Below are positions 25,695 to 33,971 of a stretch of 64,000 nucleotides of DNA, one piece after another. Under the pieces are notes generated by a model, which searched no databases, was not told where the DNA came from, and worked only from the letters and a program-made list of their open reading frames with translations. Source of the stretch: DAIDKA01 sp963726995. Its GTDB lineage: Bacteria; Pseudomonadota; Gammaproteobacteria; Steroidobacterales; Steroidobacteraceae. The position numbers and the translations under genes are program-made. Positions within the stretch are counted from its first letter, which is position 1. Each line of letters begins with the position of its first letter. The stretch covers positions 682,001 to 746,000 of the forward strand of contig CAVSEP010000004.1 in the NCBI GenBank assembly GCA_963726995.1. Direction: 5' to 3'.

Positions 25695-26933
25695 TCAGGT
25701 CTTGGCGCGCAAAATCCACAACGCCGCGAGGCGCTGGTAGGCCGCATCGCCCTTCACCGATTTGAAAGTGTCGGTGGCCGCAGCCTTGTCCCCGGTCCGA
25801 TACTGCGCAATGCCCAGCAGCAGGCGGGCATCCGAGGAGTCCTTGCTCATGCCCTTGGCCAACCCCGCGGCGATGTCCTTGGCGGCCTTGTCATACTCGC
25901 CGTAGGCGAAGTAACCGATGCCCACGCCCACCAGCGCATCCCCGGTGGCCGCGCCGGCGGCGCTGACCTCGGATTTCGCCAAGGTGGGCTGGTCACTGGC
26001 CGCCACCTTCTTGGCCTGTTCCAGCAGGTGCGTATTGCGGTTCTTTTCCACCGGGTCCGTGAACAGATTCGCCTCGAAGCACTTATTCAGGGTGACGACA
26101 GCCTCGCCCGGCAGGCCCGCATCCAGCGAGAGCTGGGCCATCTCGGAGCAGGCATCGCCGTGCTTGAGCACGCCCACCTCGGCCATCAGCCGGTACAACT
26201 GCAGGGACTGGCGGTCCGTGAGCTTGAAGTGGTACATGGAATCGAGCAGGTTTTCCCAATGGTCCTGCGAGGGATGGTAGGCGGCCAGCAGCTCCAGCCA
26301 GCGCGTCTCGCCGGGCTCATCCTTCAGTTTGGCCGTTGCGCTCAGCCCCAGCTCCAGCATGCCCTCGGAGGGCGCCTGTCCCGCCTTGATCTGGGAATCC
26401 ACGATGGTGCGCGCGAAACGGTCCGTGTTCGGGTAATCGGTCTTGAGGTAGTAGGACTGCGCCACCACCTGTTGCACCTGTTCCGAGGTGTCGCCGTCCT
26501 GGATGGCGAGGTTGCCGTATTCAACGGCCTTGTCGTAGTTCTGCAGCTGGTACTCGAGGGTGGCCGCCTGCGCGCGACGCTGCTTGAGCTCATCCGCCCC
26601 CATGTACTTGGAGGCCATGGCCGCCTCGAGCGGCTCGAGGGCGTCCTTGTAGTTCTTCAGGCCCGCATAGGCGCTGAAATAGAACTCGTTCATCACGAAT
26701 TCGTCGTACTCGTTCTTCTTGGGATTGGCCTTGACCTTCTCCAGGTCCTTGAGCACTTCGTCGTACGACTTCGCGGCCAGGGCCTTCTGGGCGGCCTGCA
26801 GATCCTTCGCGGATGCTTGACTGACCTGCGGCTTGGGCGCAGGTGCGGACGCGTCCGCCGCCCAGGCGGATCCCGCGCTTGCCAGCAACGCGGCCACCGC
26901 ACCGGTTACGGCAAATCTCGAAACTTTATTCAT
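25695..26933 (-). CDS. Periplasmic TPR-repeat protein, copy 1
   Basis: A 412-residue secreted helical-repeat protein, function not known. The signal peptide ends in SAWA|AD (about residue 25). Repeats include KSYDEVLKDLEKV and YGEYDKAAKDIAAGLAKG. It follows the second exbD by 20 bases, so it belongs to the tonB-exbB-exbD-exbD operon. Similar TPR proteins accompany TonB clusters in other gammaproteobacteria, where they are thought to help energy transduction in the periplasm. The neighbour at 24333-25562 is its tandem paralogue. Confidence 0.78.
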   Translation of the reverse strand: MNKVSRFAVTGAVAALLASAGSAWAADASAPAPKPQVSQASAKDLQAAQKALAAKSYDEVLKDLEKVKANPKKNEYDEFVMNEFYFSAYAGLKNYKDALEPLEAAMASKYMGADELKQRRAQAATLEYQLQNYDKAVEYGNLAIQDGDTSEQVQQVVAQSYYLKTDYPNTDRFARTIVDSQIKAGQAPSEGMLELGLSATAKLKDEPGETRWLELLAAYHPSQDHWENLLDSMYHFKLTDRQSLQLYRLMAEVGVLKHGDACSEMAQLSLDAGLPGEAVVTLNKCFEANLFTDPVEKNRNTHLLEQAKKVAASDQPTLAKSEVSAAGAATGDALVGVGIGYFAYGEYDKAAKDIAAGLAKGMSKDSSDARLLLGIAQYRTGDKAAATDTFKSVKGDAAYQRLAALWILRAKT

Positions 26934-26953
26934 GTACGCTGTAACCCACTGAA

Positions 26954-27376
26954 TTACTGGCTGAACTCCGCCACATTGGTGAACCCAATGCGCTTCATGT
27001 GGTTGCGCTGCGCCGCGGCCAGCACTTTGGCCGTCACGTCATACCGGGAACGCCGGTCCGGCGTCAGGTGTATCTCGGGCTGCGGGTCCTTGCCCTGCTC
27101 GTTCTGGAAGTACCCTTCCAGAGTACGCATGTCCGGCACGGTGTTGCCATTCCAGACAATGGTCCCGTCGGAATAGATCTCCAGCTCGATGGTCTCCGGC
27201 GGCACCGGCGGCGGCGGCGGCGGGGTGCCGCTGGGCATGTCCAGCTTCACGGCGTGATTCATGACGGGCAGCGTAAGGATGAGCATGATCAACAGCACCA
27301 GCATCACGTCGATCAACGGCGTGGTGTTGATGTCACAAATCGAATCGCCTTCGCTCTCGCCTACTGACATTGACAT
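26954..27376 (-). CDS. exbD: Biopolymer transport protein ExbD, second copy
   Basis: Inner-membrane stator subunit that couples proton flow to TonB. The 140-residue protein has one N-terminal membrane helix (MLVLLIMLILTLPVMNHAV) preceded by the essential Asp in NTTPLIDVMLVLL, then a periplasmic domain with a Pro-run (PPPPPPVPPE) and DRRSRYDVTAKVLAAAQ. It follows the first exbD by 18 bases with a GAGGAG ribosome site. Tandem exbD copies are common in this kind of cluster. Confidence 0.93.
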   Translation of the reverse strand: MSMSVGESEGDSICDINTTPLIDVMLVLLIMLILTLPVMNHAVKLDMPSGTPPPPPPVPPETIELEIYSDGTIVWNGNTVPDMRTLEGYFQNEQGKDPQPEIHLTPDRRSRYDVTAKVLAAAQRNHMKRIGFTNVAEFSQ

Positions 27377-27394
27377 GGTCGGATCTCCTCGCCC

Positions 27395-27856
27395 TTAACG
27401 CACTTGCACGGCGTTGCGAATGCTTTCAGCCAGTGAAGCGGCGTCCGGCTGGGTGATGAACCCCACCTTGATGATGCCGCCACGCTGAATGGCGTAGAGC
27501 ACCCGGCCCACGGACTGGTACAGGGCATCCTTGTCGGCCCGGATATGGATCTCGGGCTGCGGCTTGAGCACCGCCTTTTCCTTGATCTTGTCGATGAGCT
27601 CCTGAGCGCTCGGCACCAATCCATTGTTCCAGTAGATGTTGCCGGCCGCGTCCACGGCGATCACGATGTTCTCGGGCTTGGTCTGCGTCGCGATGTTGGC
27701 GGCGTCCGGCAATTTCACCGGAATCGCCTTGTTGATCACCGGCACGGTGATCAGGAAGATGATCAGCAGCACCAGCATCACATCGACCAGCGGCGTCGTG
27801 TTGATGGTCGAGGTGAGATTGGCATCATCACCGTCGAGCTGGACGTTCATTGACAT
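27395..27856 (-). CDS. exbD: Biopolymer transport protein ExbD, first copy
   Basis: Paralogue of the next gene, 153 residues, with the membrane helix and proton-path Asp in NTTPLVDVMLVLLIIFLITVPV. The periplasmic part contains PEIHIRADKDALYQSVGRVL. It lies 72 bases after exbB. The two ExbD proteins probably assemble in one ExbB-ExbD complex or serve alternative TonB partners. Confidence 0.93.
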   Translation of the reverse strand: MSMNVQLDGDDANLTSTINTTPLVDVMLVLLIIFLITVPVINKAIPVKLPDAANIATQTKPENIVIAVDAAGNIYWNNGLVPSAQELIDKIKEKAVLKPQPEIHIRADKDALYQSVGRVLYAIQRGGIIKVGFITQPDAASLAESIRNAVQVR

Positions 27857-27928
27857 TACGGGTTACCTGCGGCCGATGAAGCCGGGACTTTCGTCCCGGC
27901 GGGTTGCACGTTGCAGCGGGCGGTTCGC

Positions 27929-28672
27929 CTACTTGCGGACTACGGCAGCAGCCGGGGCGGCACCGCCGGTCGGACGGGTGCCTTCATTGCCGCTGCCAAC
28001 CCGCGCGCCACCCACCAGGAAGGCGTGCACGTCGGCGGCGAAGTTGCGCAGGTTCTCCTGCAGCGTCTTGTTGCGGCTGACCAGGAAGTTGTAGAACAGC
28101 ACCGCCGGTACGGCGACGAACAGGCCGAACGCGGTCATGATCAGCGCCTCGCCGACGGGGCCGGCGACACGGTCGATGCTGGGCTGGCCCGACACGCCGA
28201 TGGCGATCAGCGCCTTGATGATGCCGACGACGGTGCCGAACAGACCGACGAAGGGCGAGACCGAGCCGACAGTGGCCAGGAACCCCAAGCCGTTCTGCAG
28301 GGTGCCGTTGACGTTGGCCACCGAGCGCTGCAGCGACATGGTGATCCACTCATGCAGGTCGATACGGTCGGTCAGGCGACCGTCATGGTGGGCCGCCGCG
28401 CGCAGGCCTTCCTCGACGATGGCGCGGTACGCATCACCCTTCTTCAGGCGCTCGACGCCATCCTTGAGCGAGGGCGCGGTCCAGAAGGTCTTCTCGACGG
28501 CCTTGTAGGAGCTGGACAGCTTGCGCTGATCCCAAAGCTTCGTGGCCACGATGTACCAGGAGAAGAACGACATGACACCCAGCACGATCAGCACTCCATG
28601 GGAGAGCCAGTCGTGATTGTTGATGAGGGCCATTACGCCATAGGCATTTTCGGGAGCTGCGTGGTTTTCCAT
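27929..28672 (-). CDS. exbB: MotA/TolQ/ExbB proton channel family protein (ExbB)
   Basis: Inner-membrane proton-channel subunit of the TonB energising complex. The 247-residue product has three membrane segments: about residues 28-48 (LIVLGVMSFFSWYIV), about 145-175 (GLGFLATVGSVSPFVGLFGT) and about 190-215 (AFGLFVAVPAVLFYNFLV), with the family motif FVGLFGTVVGI. A GAGGAAA ribosome site precedes ATG 28672. It sits between tonB and exbD. Confidence 0.95.
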   Translation of the reverse strand: MENHAAPENAYGVMALINNHDWLSHGVLIVLGVMSFFSWYIVATKLWDQRKLSSSYKAVEKTFWTAPSLKDGVERLKKGDAYRAIVEEGLRAAAHHDGRLTDRIDLHEWITMSLQRSVANVNGTLQNGLGFLATVGSVSPFVGLFGTVVGIIKALIAIGVSGQPSIDRVAGPVGEALIMTAFGLFVAVPAVLFYNFLVSRNKTLQENLRNFAADVHAFLVGGARVGSGNEGTRPTGGAAPAAAVVRK

Positions 28673-28740
28673 GATTTCCTCAGTCTGAGATCGGCAGGAC
28701 CGCGCCGCGTGGAGCGTCCCTGGTTAAAGTATTTATCGAA

Positions 28741-29370
28741 TCACTGCAGAACGAACTTGACGGCCAGGGGCACGCAGCCCTCGACCGCCTTGCCATCCAG
28801 CGTGGCCGCTTTCATGCGCACGTGCTGGCCCCAGCGGACCGCAGCCTCGTCCAGCCGCGAGGAGCCTGAACTCTTGGTGATCGTGGGCACACCGGCGACG
28901 GAGCCGTCGGCCGCCGCACACAGGCGGATGATGGCCGTGCCCGTCTCGCCCATGCGCGTCGACGTTGGCGGGTAGTAGTCCTGCGTTGACGGGGAGTGCT
29001 TCAGGTCCAGTTCGGCATTGGTGCGCACGACCGGCTTGGGCGCGGGCGGCGGGGCCTCGACATGCTTGTTGGTGGTGTTGGTGATCGCGGTCGTGGTGTT
29101 CTCGACCGGCACGTTGATGACGACATCCGGCGGCGGCACTTCCACCGGCGGCCGTTCCATCTTGGGCGGCGGCGGCGGCGGCGGCGTATCCAGCTTCTTG
29201 ACCTCCTGGACGATGTTGGTCTCCAGGGGACCCTCGGCCCCGTGGATGATCCGGGTCGCCAGGCCCGACTCGAAGGCCCAGATCAGCAGGAAATGGATGA
29301 TGATGATCGCGATCAGGAAAATCGCGCGCTGGGAAAAGAACGCTGTGTCGTGTCTTGCGTAGGCAGCCAT
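28741..29370 (-). CDS. tonB: Energy transducer TonB
   Basis: Spans the periplasm to energise outer-membrane receptors. From ATG 29370 the 209-residue protein has a membrane anchor (FLIAIIIIHFLLIWAF), a proline-rich region (TPPPPPPPKMERPPVEVPPP) and a C-terminal TonB domain (GETGTAIIRLCAAADGSV, KSSGSSRLDEAAVRW). Two cysteines in this domain could form a disulfide. The frame is open upstream to 29472 but the anchor must be near the N-terminus. It is first in tonB-exbB-exbD-exbD-TPR. Confidence 0.93.
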   Translation of the reverse strand: MAAYARHDTAFFSQRAIFLIAIIIIHFLLIWAFESGLATRIIHGAEGPLETNIVQEVKKLDTPPPPPPPKMERPPVEVPPPDVVINVPVENTTTAITNTTNKHVEAPPPAPKPVVRTNAELDLKHSPSTQDYYPPTSTRMGETGTAIIRLCAAADGSVAGVPTITKSSGSSRLDEAAVRWGQHVRMKAATLDGKAVEGCVPLAVKFVLQ

Positions 29371-29682
29371 ACTCGTAATTGTAATGTCTTTAACGATCCA
29401 ACTGACGGGCAGAGTGTCGAGCCCCGAAACGTAAACACGTTTTGCGTTGCACGCAAGCCCGTCCCGGACCAAATTTCTGAACGCGCGGTGCTGGCACCGC
29501 CGCTCGGTTGTGTTCTGGTGCCCTGTTTGCCTGACTCGTCAGGCGTCGGGCACGGGTCCGAAACGCTTTCCCCCGGGTTTTTATCAAGCCATCTGGCAAA
29601 ACTTATCAACGATCGGTCGCTGATAACTCAACTGTAACTGTCGCGGCGCACACTGACAACTACATATACACAATGGGCACCG
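29371..29682. other. 312-base noncoding stretch between ilvD and tonB, with an imperfect 28-bp dyad
   Basis: No gene is visible. The region must contain the tonB-operon promoter, but I cannot pick one -10/-35 pair. At 29601-29628 there is a dyad with 11 of 14 base pairs matching; its outer arms are TTATCA and TGATAA. A further TTATCA lies at 29581-29586. It does not match the standard 19-bp Fur box, although AT-rich hexamers of this kind occur in iron-regulated promoters. Confidence 0.5.
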
Positions 29683-31398
29683 TCACGGCCGGCCCGGTTC
29701 GGTCCAGGTCACGGCACCGTCTGAGGCACTGCCCACTAAGTGTGCATATTTGGCGAGCACCCCCGCGGCCGCGTAGGGCTTGCGCGCTTTCCAGGCGGCT
29801 CGCCGGCGGCGCAGTTCCGCCGCCGACCACGGCACGCTGATGGCTTGTTTTACCGCATCAATCGTGACCATATCGCCGCTGCGCAACAGGCCGATGGGCC
29901 CGCCGACGGCCGCTTCCGGAGCGATATGTCCAACGACAAAGCCGTGGCTGCCGCCGGAGAATCGCCCGTCGGTGATCAAGGCCACGCTGCCGCCCAGTCC
30001 GCGCCCCATCAGCGCGCCGGTGGGGCTGAGCATTTCGCGCATGCCCGGACCGCCCTTGGGCCCCTCGTAGCGGATCACCACGACATCCCCGGCGCGCACC
30101 GTGCCGTCGAGGATCGCCGCCGTGGCGCGCTCCTCGCCATCGAAAACGCGCGCCCGACCTTGGAAACTCAGGCCTTCCTTGCCGGTGATCTTGGCCACCG
30201 CGCCTTGCGGGGCGAGGTTGCCCTTGAGAATCACCAGGTGACTGTCCTTCTTGATGGGATCGGACAGGGGTCGCACGATATCCTGGCCTGCCGGATAAAC
30301 ACCTGTGGCAGCCAGATTCTGCGCCAGCGTCCGGCCCGTCACGGTGAGGCACTCACCATGCAGCAGGCCCGCATCGAGCAGCGTCTTCATCAGCGGCTGG
30401 ATGCCGCCGATCGCAATCAGCTCCGACATCAGGTAGCGACCGCTGGGGCGCACATCCGCGAGTACCGGCACGCGCCGGCCGATGCGGCTGAAATCCTCCA
30501 GGCGCAGCTTGACCCGGGCCTCATGGGCAATGGCCAGCAGATGCAGCACGGCGTTGGTGGATCCGCCCAGGGCAATGCTCACGGTGATCGCGTTTTCAAA
30601 GGCTTTGCGGGTGAGGATGTCGCGCGGCCGGATGCCTGACTCGATGAGCCGCACCACCGCCGCGCCGGCCTGCTCGCAGTCCAGCCGCTTGGCGTCGCTC
30701 ACGGCTTCCTGGGCGGAGCTGCCCGGCAGCGACAATCCGAGGGCTTCGATGGCCGAGGCCATGGTATTGGCGGTGTACATTCCGCCGCAGCTTCCCGGGC
30801 CGGGAATGGCGGTCCGCTCAACGTCCAGCAGCTGCGCGTCGCTGATCGTGCCCGCCGCATGCGCGCCCACCGCCTCGAACACCGAGACGATGTCACGCCG
30901 CTGCACGCCCGGACGGATGGTGCCGCCGTAGACGAAGGCCGCGGGCCGGTTCAGGCGCGCCATCGCCATGGCACAGCCGGGCATGTTCTTGTCGCAGCCG
31001 CCGACGGCGACGAAGCCGTCGAATCCTTCGGCCCCCACCACCGTCTCGATGGAATCGGCGATGACTTCGCGCGACACCAGCGAGTAGCGCATGCCCGGGG
31101 AGCCCATGGATATGCCGTCAGACACCGTGATGGTGTTGAACAGCACGCTCTTGCCGCCGGCCGCATCGACGCCGGCGGCGGCCGCGCGCGCGAGCTCGGC
31201 AATGTGCATGTTGCAGGGCGTGAGGTTCGCCCAGGTGGAGGCGATGCCCACCTGCGGGCGCTTGAAGTCGGCGTCGGCGAAACCCACGGCGCGCAGCATA
31301 GCGCGCGAGGGGGCCTGCTTGGCCCCGTCGACGACCAGTCGCGAGTAGCCGCGCGGGTCATAGGGTTTGCGGGTCTTGGGGACGGATTTTCTGGCCAT
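29683..31398 (-). CDS. ilvD: Dihydroxy-acid dehydratase
   Basis: Fe-S enzyme dehydrating 2,3-dihydroxy-isovalerate and -methylvalerate to the keto acids of valine and isoleucine. The 571-residue protein keeps the three cluster cysteines (TPCNMH, GCDKNMPG, GSCGGMYTANTM) and the active-site segment ITDGRFSGGSHGFVVGHIAPEA. The start at 31398 (MARKSVPK) is chosen; the frame is open upstream only as overlap with the next gene. It lies 8 bases after the M17 peptidase, on the strand opposite ilvC. Confidence 0.95.
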   Translation of the reverse strand: MARKSVPKTRKPYDPRGYSRLVVDGAKQAPSRAMLRAVGFADADFKRPQVGIASTWANLTPCNMHIAELARAAAAGVDAAGGKSVLFNTITVSDGISMGSPGMRYSLVSREVIADSIETVVGAEGFDGFVAVGGCDKNMPGCAMAMARLNRPAAFVYGGTIRPGVQRRDIVSVFEAVGAHAAGTISDAQLLDVERTAIPGPGSCGGMYTANTMASAIEALGLSLPGSSAQEAVSDAKRLDCEQAGAAVVRLIESGIRPRDILTRKAFENAITVSIALGGSTNAVLHLLAIAHEARVKLRLEDFSRIGRRVPVLADVRPSGRYLMSELIAIGGIQPLMKTLLDAGLLHGECLTVTGRTLAQNLAATGVYPAGQDIVRPLSDPIKKDSHLVILKGNLAPQGAVAKITGKEGLSFQGRARVFDGEERATAAILDGTVRAGDVVVIRYEGPKGGPGMREMLSPTGALMGRGLGGSVALITDGRFSGGSHGFVVGHIAPEAAVGGPIGLLRSGDMVTIDAVKQAISVPWSAAELRRRRAAWKARKPYAAAGVLAKYAHLVGSASDGAVTWTEPGRP

Positions 31399-31406
31399 GG
31401 GGTGCC

Positions 31407-32804
31407 TCAACCAAATCGCTGGCGAATCAAGCGGTACAGCGCGCGCACGCACTGTGCCTCGGCACCCACCGGACGGCCAGGCCTTTCCTTGGGATTCCAG
31501 GCAAACAGATCCACGTGCAGCCACGCGGGCGTCGTTGTGACAAAACGTTTCAGGAACAGGGCCGCAATGACGGAGCCGGCGTAGGGACCGGCCGAGACAT
31601 TGCCGATGTCGGCGATGCGGCTGCTGAACTCATCCTCGTAGCCCGCCCACAGCGGCATGGGCCATAGCGGATCGCAGGTGGCCTCGCCGGCCGCGCGCGC
31701 GCCGGCCAGCAACGCCTCATCGGGACTGTAGGCGGCCGGCAGCTCCGGGCCCAGCGCCGTGCGCGCGGCTCCGGTCAGGGTGGCCAGATCGATCAGCAGA
31801 TCCGGCGCCTCCGCATCGGCTTCGGCCAGCGCATCGGCCAGGACCAGACGCCCTTCCGCGTCGGTGTTGCCGATCTCGATGGTCAGACCCTTGCGCGAGC
31901 GCAGCACGTCACCGGGGCGGTAGGCCAGGCCATCGATGCTGTTCTCCACGCAGGGCAGCAGCACCCGCAGCTGGATGGGTGCGTTCTGGCTCATCAGCAG
32001 CTGCGCCAGGCCCAGCACACAGGCAGCCCCGCCCATGTCTTTCTTCATCAGCAACATCGAGGTCCCGGATTTCAGGTCCAGGCCCCCGGTGTCGAAGCAG
32101 ACGCCCTTGCCCACCAGCGTGACGCGCGGGCCGCTGCCCGATCCCCAGCGCAGGTCCACCAGGCACGGTTCACGCGGGCTGCCGGCGCCCACCGCCCGGA
32201 TCAGCGGGAAGCCCTGGGCGGTCAGCTGCTCACCCACCAGTACCCGGCAGCGGGCGCCGAATCGGGAGGCCAGATCGAAGGCGGCCTGGGCGAGTTCCGC
32301 CGGCCCCAGGTCATTGGCGGGGGTATTGATGAGATCGCGCGCCAGCGCTGTGGCTTGCGCTGCGGCCTGGACGTAGTCGAAGTCGCTACCGGGCGGGGCG
32401 ATGAGCGTGGCGCGCGGGGCCTGTCCCGCGCTGCGATAGCGGGTGATCCGGTAGCTGCCGACCAGCCAGCCCAGCGCGAACTGGGTCGCCGCCGCGGAAC
32501 CTAGAGCGGTGGCGAGCCGGTAGTGGTCGGCCGGCAGCCGATCACTCAGGCCGGCGGCGTGCCACAGGTTCAGCTCATCGACGCTGCCCAGGGCTCCCAG
32601 CCCCAGCACCGCCCCGCCCACCTGTCCCGCCTCCCCCGGCAGGACCAGCACCCGCTGGCGCTCGGCCTGGAAATTATTGACGTGCAGCCAATTGACCACT
32701 TCGGCGCTTTGCTGCGCCAGCCATGGGGCGAGCAGCGCCTCGGTCAGCAGCCACAGAGGCCGCGCGGCAGCGCCTTCCCCGGTCAACAGCAGTTCTGAGC
32801 TCAT
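31407..32804 (-). CDS. M17 leucyl aminopeptidase family protein
   Basis: Cytosolic metallo-aminopeptidase that releases N-terminal residues. The 465-residue product has the metal and active-site motifs LVGKGVCFDTGGLDLK, MKKDMGGAA and the signature NTDAEGRLVLADAL. The N-terminal domain is short and unlike PepA, matching the smaller M17 proteins of proteobacteria. It is divergent from ilvC with 166 bases between start codons and co-directional with ilvD. Its release of leucine-type residues next to branched-chain genes may be coincidence. Confidence 0.9.
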   Translation of the reverse strand: MSSELLLTGEGAAARPLWLLTEALLAPWLAQQSAEVVNWLHVNNFQAERQRVLVLPGEAGQVGGAVLGLGALGSVDELNLWHAAGLSDRLPADHYRLATALGSAAATQFALGWLVGSYRITRYRSAGQAPRATLIAPPGSDFDYVQAAAQATALARDLINTPANDLGPAELAQAAFDLASRFGARCRVLVGEQLTAQGFPLIRAVGAGSPREPCLVDLRWGSGSGPRVTLVGKGVCFDTGGLDLKSGTSMLLMKKDMGGAACVLGLAQLLMSQNAPIQLRVLLPCVENSIDGLAYRPGDVLRSRKGLTIEIGNTDAEGRLVLADALAEADAEAPDLLIDLATLTGAARTALGPELPAAYSPDEALLAGARAAGEATCDPLWPMPLWAGYEDEFSSRIADIGNVSAGPYAGSVIAALFLKRFVTTTPAWLHVDLFAWNPKERPGRPVGAEAQCVRALYRLIRQRFG

Positions 32805-32827
32805 ACACCTTCCGGATGCCGATTCGA

Positions 32828-32856
32828 TTGACAATTTTGCACGAATTTGCTGACAT
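32828..32856 (+). promoter_or_regulatory. ilvC: Possible ilvC-operon promoter
   Basis: A consensus -35 hexamer TTGACA (32828-32833) is followed 17 bases later by a weak -10, TGACAT (32851-32856). A start near 32863 would give a leader of about 107 bases holding the tandem repeat and terminator described below. Only the -35 is convincing. Confidence 0.4.
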
Positions 32857-32867
32857 TCGAGGTCAAC

Positions 32868-32893
32868 GTTGCAGTGCCCGGTTGCAGTGCCCG
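32868..32893 (+). repeat. Perfect 13-base tandem duplication in the ilvC leader
   Basis: The sequence GTTGCAGTGCCCG occurs twice back to back (32868-32880 and 32881-32893). It lies just upstream of the terminator stem and could create alternative pairings or be a recent duplication. Confidence 0.9.
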
Positions 32894-32910
32894 TATCACG
32901 AACACCAGGA

Positions 32911-32949
32911 CCCCGCACCGGCCCCTAAAGGGCGGGTGCGGGGTTTTTT
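32911..32949 (+). terminator. Intrinsic terminator/attenuator immediately before ilvC
   Basis: A 9-bp stem (CCCCGCACC with GGTGCGGGG), one G-G mismatch, four further pairs (GCCC/GGGC) and a CTAAA loop are followed by TTTTTT at 32944-32949. It ends 21 bases before the ilvC ATG and is oriented to stop transcripts entering ilvC, so it is probably an attenuator. I see no leader peptide rich in Leu, Ile or Val codons; the only short frame (GTG 32887 to TAA 32928) has none of the expected codon runs. Confidence 0.88.
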
Positions 32950-32970
32950 ATGCCTGTAGGGAGCGTATCG

Positions 32971-33966
32971 ATGAAGTTGTATTCGCAGAAGGACGTGAAC
33001 AAGAAGGCGTTGCGCGGTGCGCGCATCGCCGTGCTCGGCTATGGCAGCCAGGGCCGTGCGCACGCCCTGAACCTCAAGGACAGCGGCTTTGATGTCGTGG
33101 CAGGCGTGCGCAAGGGCGGCGCCAGCTGGAAGAAGGCCAAGAAGGACGGCCTGGAAGTCGCCGAACCCGCACAGGCCGTCGCCAAGGCCGACCTCATCGC
33201 CATGCTGGTGCCGGATCTGGCCCAGGAATCGCTCTATGGCGAAGTGATCGGGTCGATCAAGAAAGGCGCCACGCTGCTGTTCGCGCACGGCTTCAACGTG
33301 CACTTCAAGCTCATCAAGCCGCGGCGCGACCTGGACGTGGTGCTGATCGCGCCCAAGGGCCCCGGTGATCTGGTGCGTCGCCAGTACCAGCAGGGCCGCG
33401 GCGTGCCCTGCCTGATCGCAGTCGCCCAGGACGCCACCGGCCATGCCCATGCGCGCGCCCTCGCCTATGCCCATGGCATCGGCGGCACGCGCGGCGGCGT
33501 GCTGGACACCACCTTCGCGGAGGAGACCGAGACGGATCTGTTCGGCGAGCAGGCCGTGCTGTGCGGCGGCGCCACGGAGCTCGTGGTCAAGGGCTTCGAG
33601 ACGCTGGTGGAAGCCGGCTACCAGCCGGAGGTGGCCTATTACGAGTGTCTGCACGAACTGAAGCTCATCGTGGATCTGCTGCACGAGGGCGGCATCACCA
33701 AAATGCACCAGTTCATCTCCGATACCGCCAAGTACGGCGACCTGACCCGCGGTCCGCGCGTGGTCAACGAGCGCACCAAGAACGAGATGCGCAAGATTCT
33801 CAAGGAAATCCAGACGGGCAAGTTCGCCCGGCAGTGGATCGCTGAGAACAAGTCCGGCCAGAAGGAATATCGCAAGATGCTCAAGGCCGACATGGACCGG
33901 CAGATCGAGACGGTGGGCGCGAACCTGCGCGCCAGAATGCCCTGGCTGAACGACCGCCGCGCGTAA
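32971..33966 (+). CDS. ilvC: Ketol-acid reductoisomerase (class I)
   Basis: NADPH-dependent isomeroreductase converting acetolactate-type acids to dihydroxy acids. From ATG 32971 (AGGGAG ribosome site upstream) it is 331 residues, the class I length. Seen motifs: VLGYGSQGRAHALNL (NADP site), FAHGFNVHF, APKGPGDLVRR, ETDLFGEQAVLCGG, YECLHELKLIVDL and ISDTAKYGDLTRGPR. An in-frame ATG at 32950 overlaps the terminator T-run and is unlikely. PKGPG is followed by Asp rather than the usual His, a minor divergence. First gene of ilvC-leuA-leuC-leuD-leuB. Confidence 0.95.
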   Translation: MKLYSQKDVNKKALRGARIAVLGYGSQGRAHALNLKDSGFDVVAGVRKGGASWKKAKKDGLEVAEPAQAVAKADLIAMLVPDLAQESLYGEVIGSIKKGATLLFAHGFNVHFKLIKPRRDLDVVLIAPKGPGDLVRRQYQQGRGVPCLIAVAQDATGHAHARALAYAHGIGGTRGGVLDTTFAEETETDLFGEQAVLCGGATELVVKGFETLVEAGYQPEVAYYECLHELKLIVDLLHEGGITKMHQFISDTAKYGDLTRGPRVVNERTKNEMRKILKEIQTGKFARQWIAENKSGQKEYRKMLKADMDRQIETVGANLRARMPWLNDRRA

Positions 33967-33971
33967 GGTAC

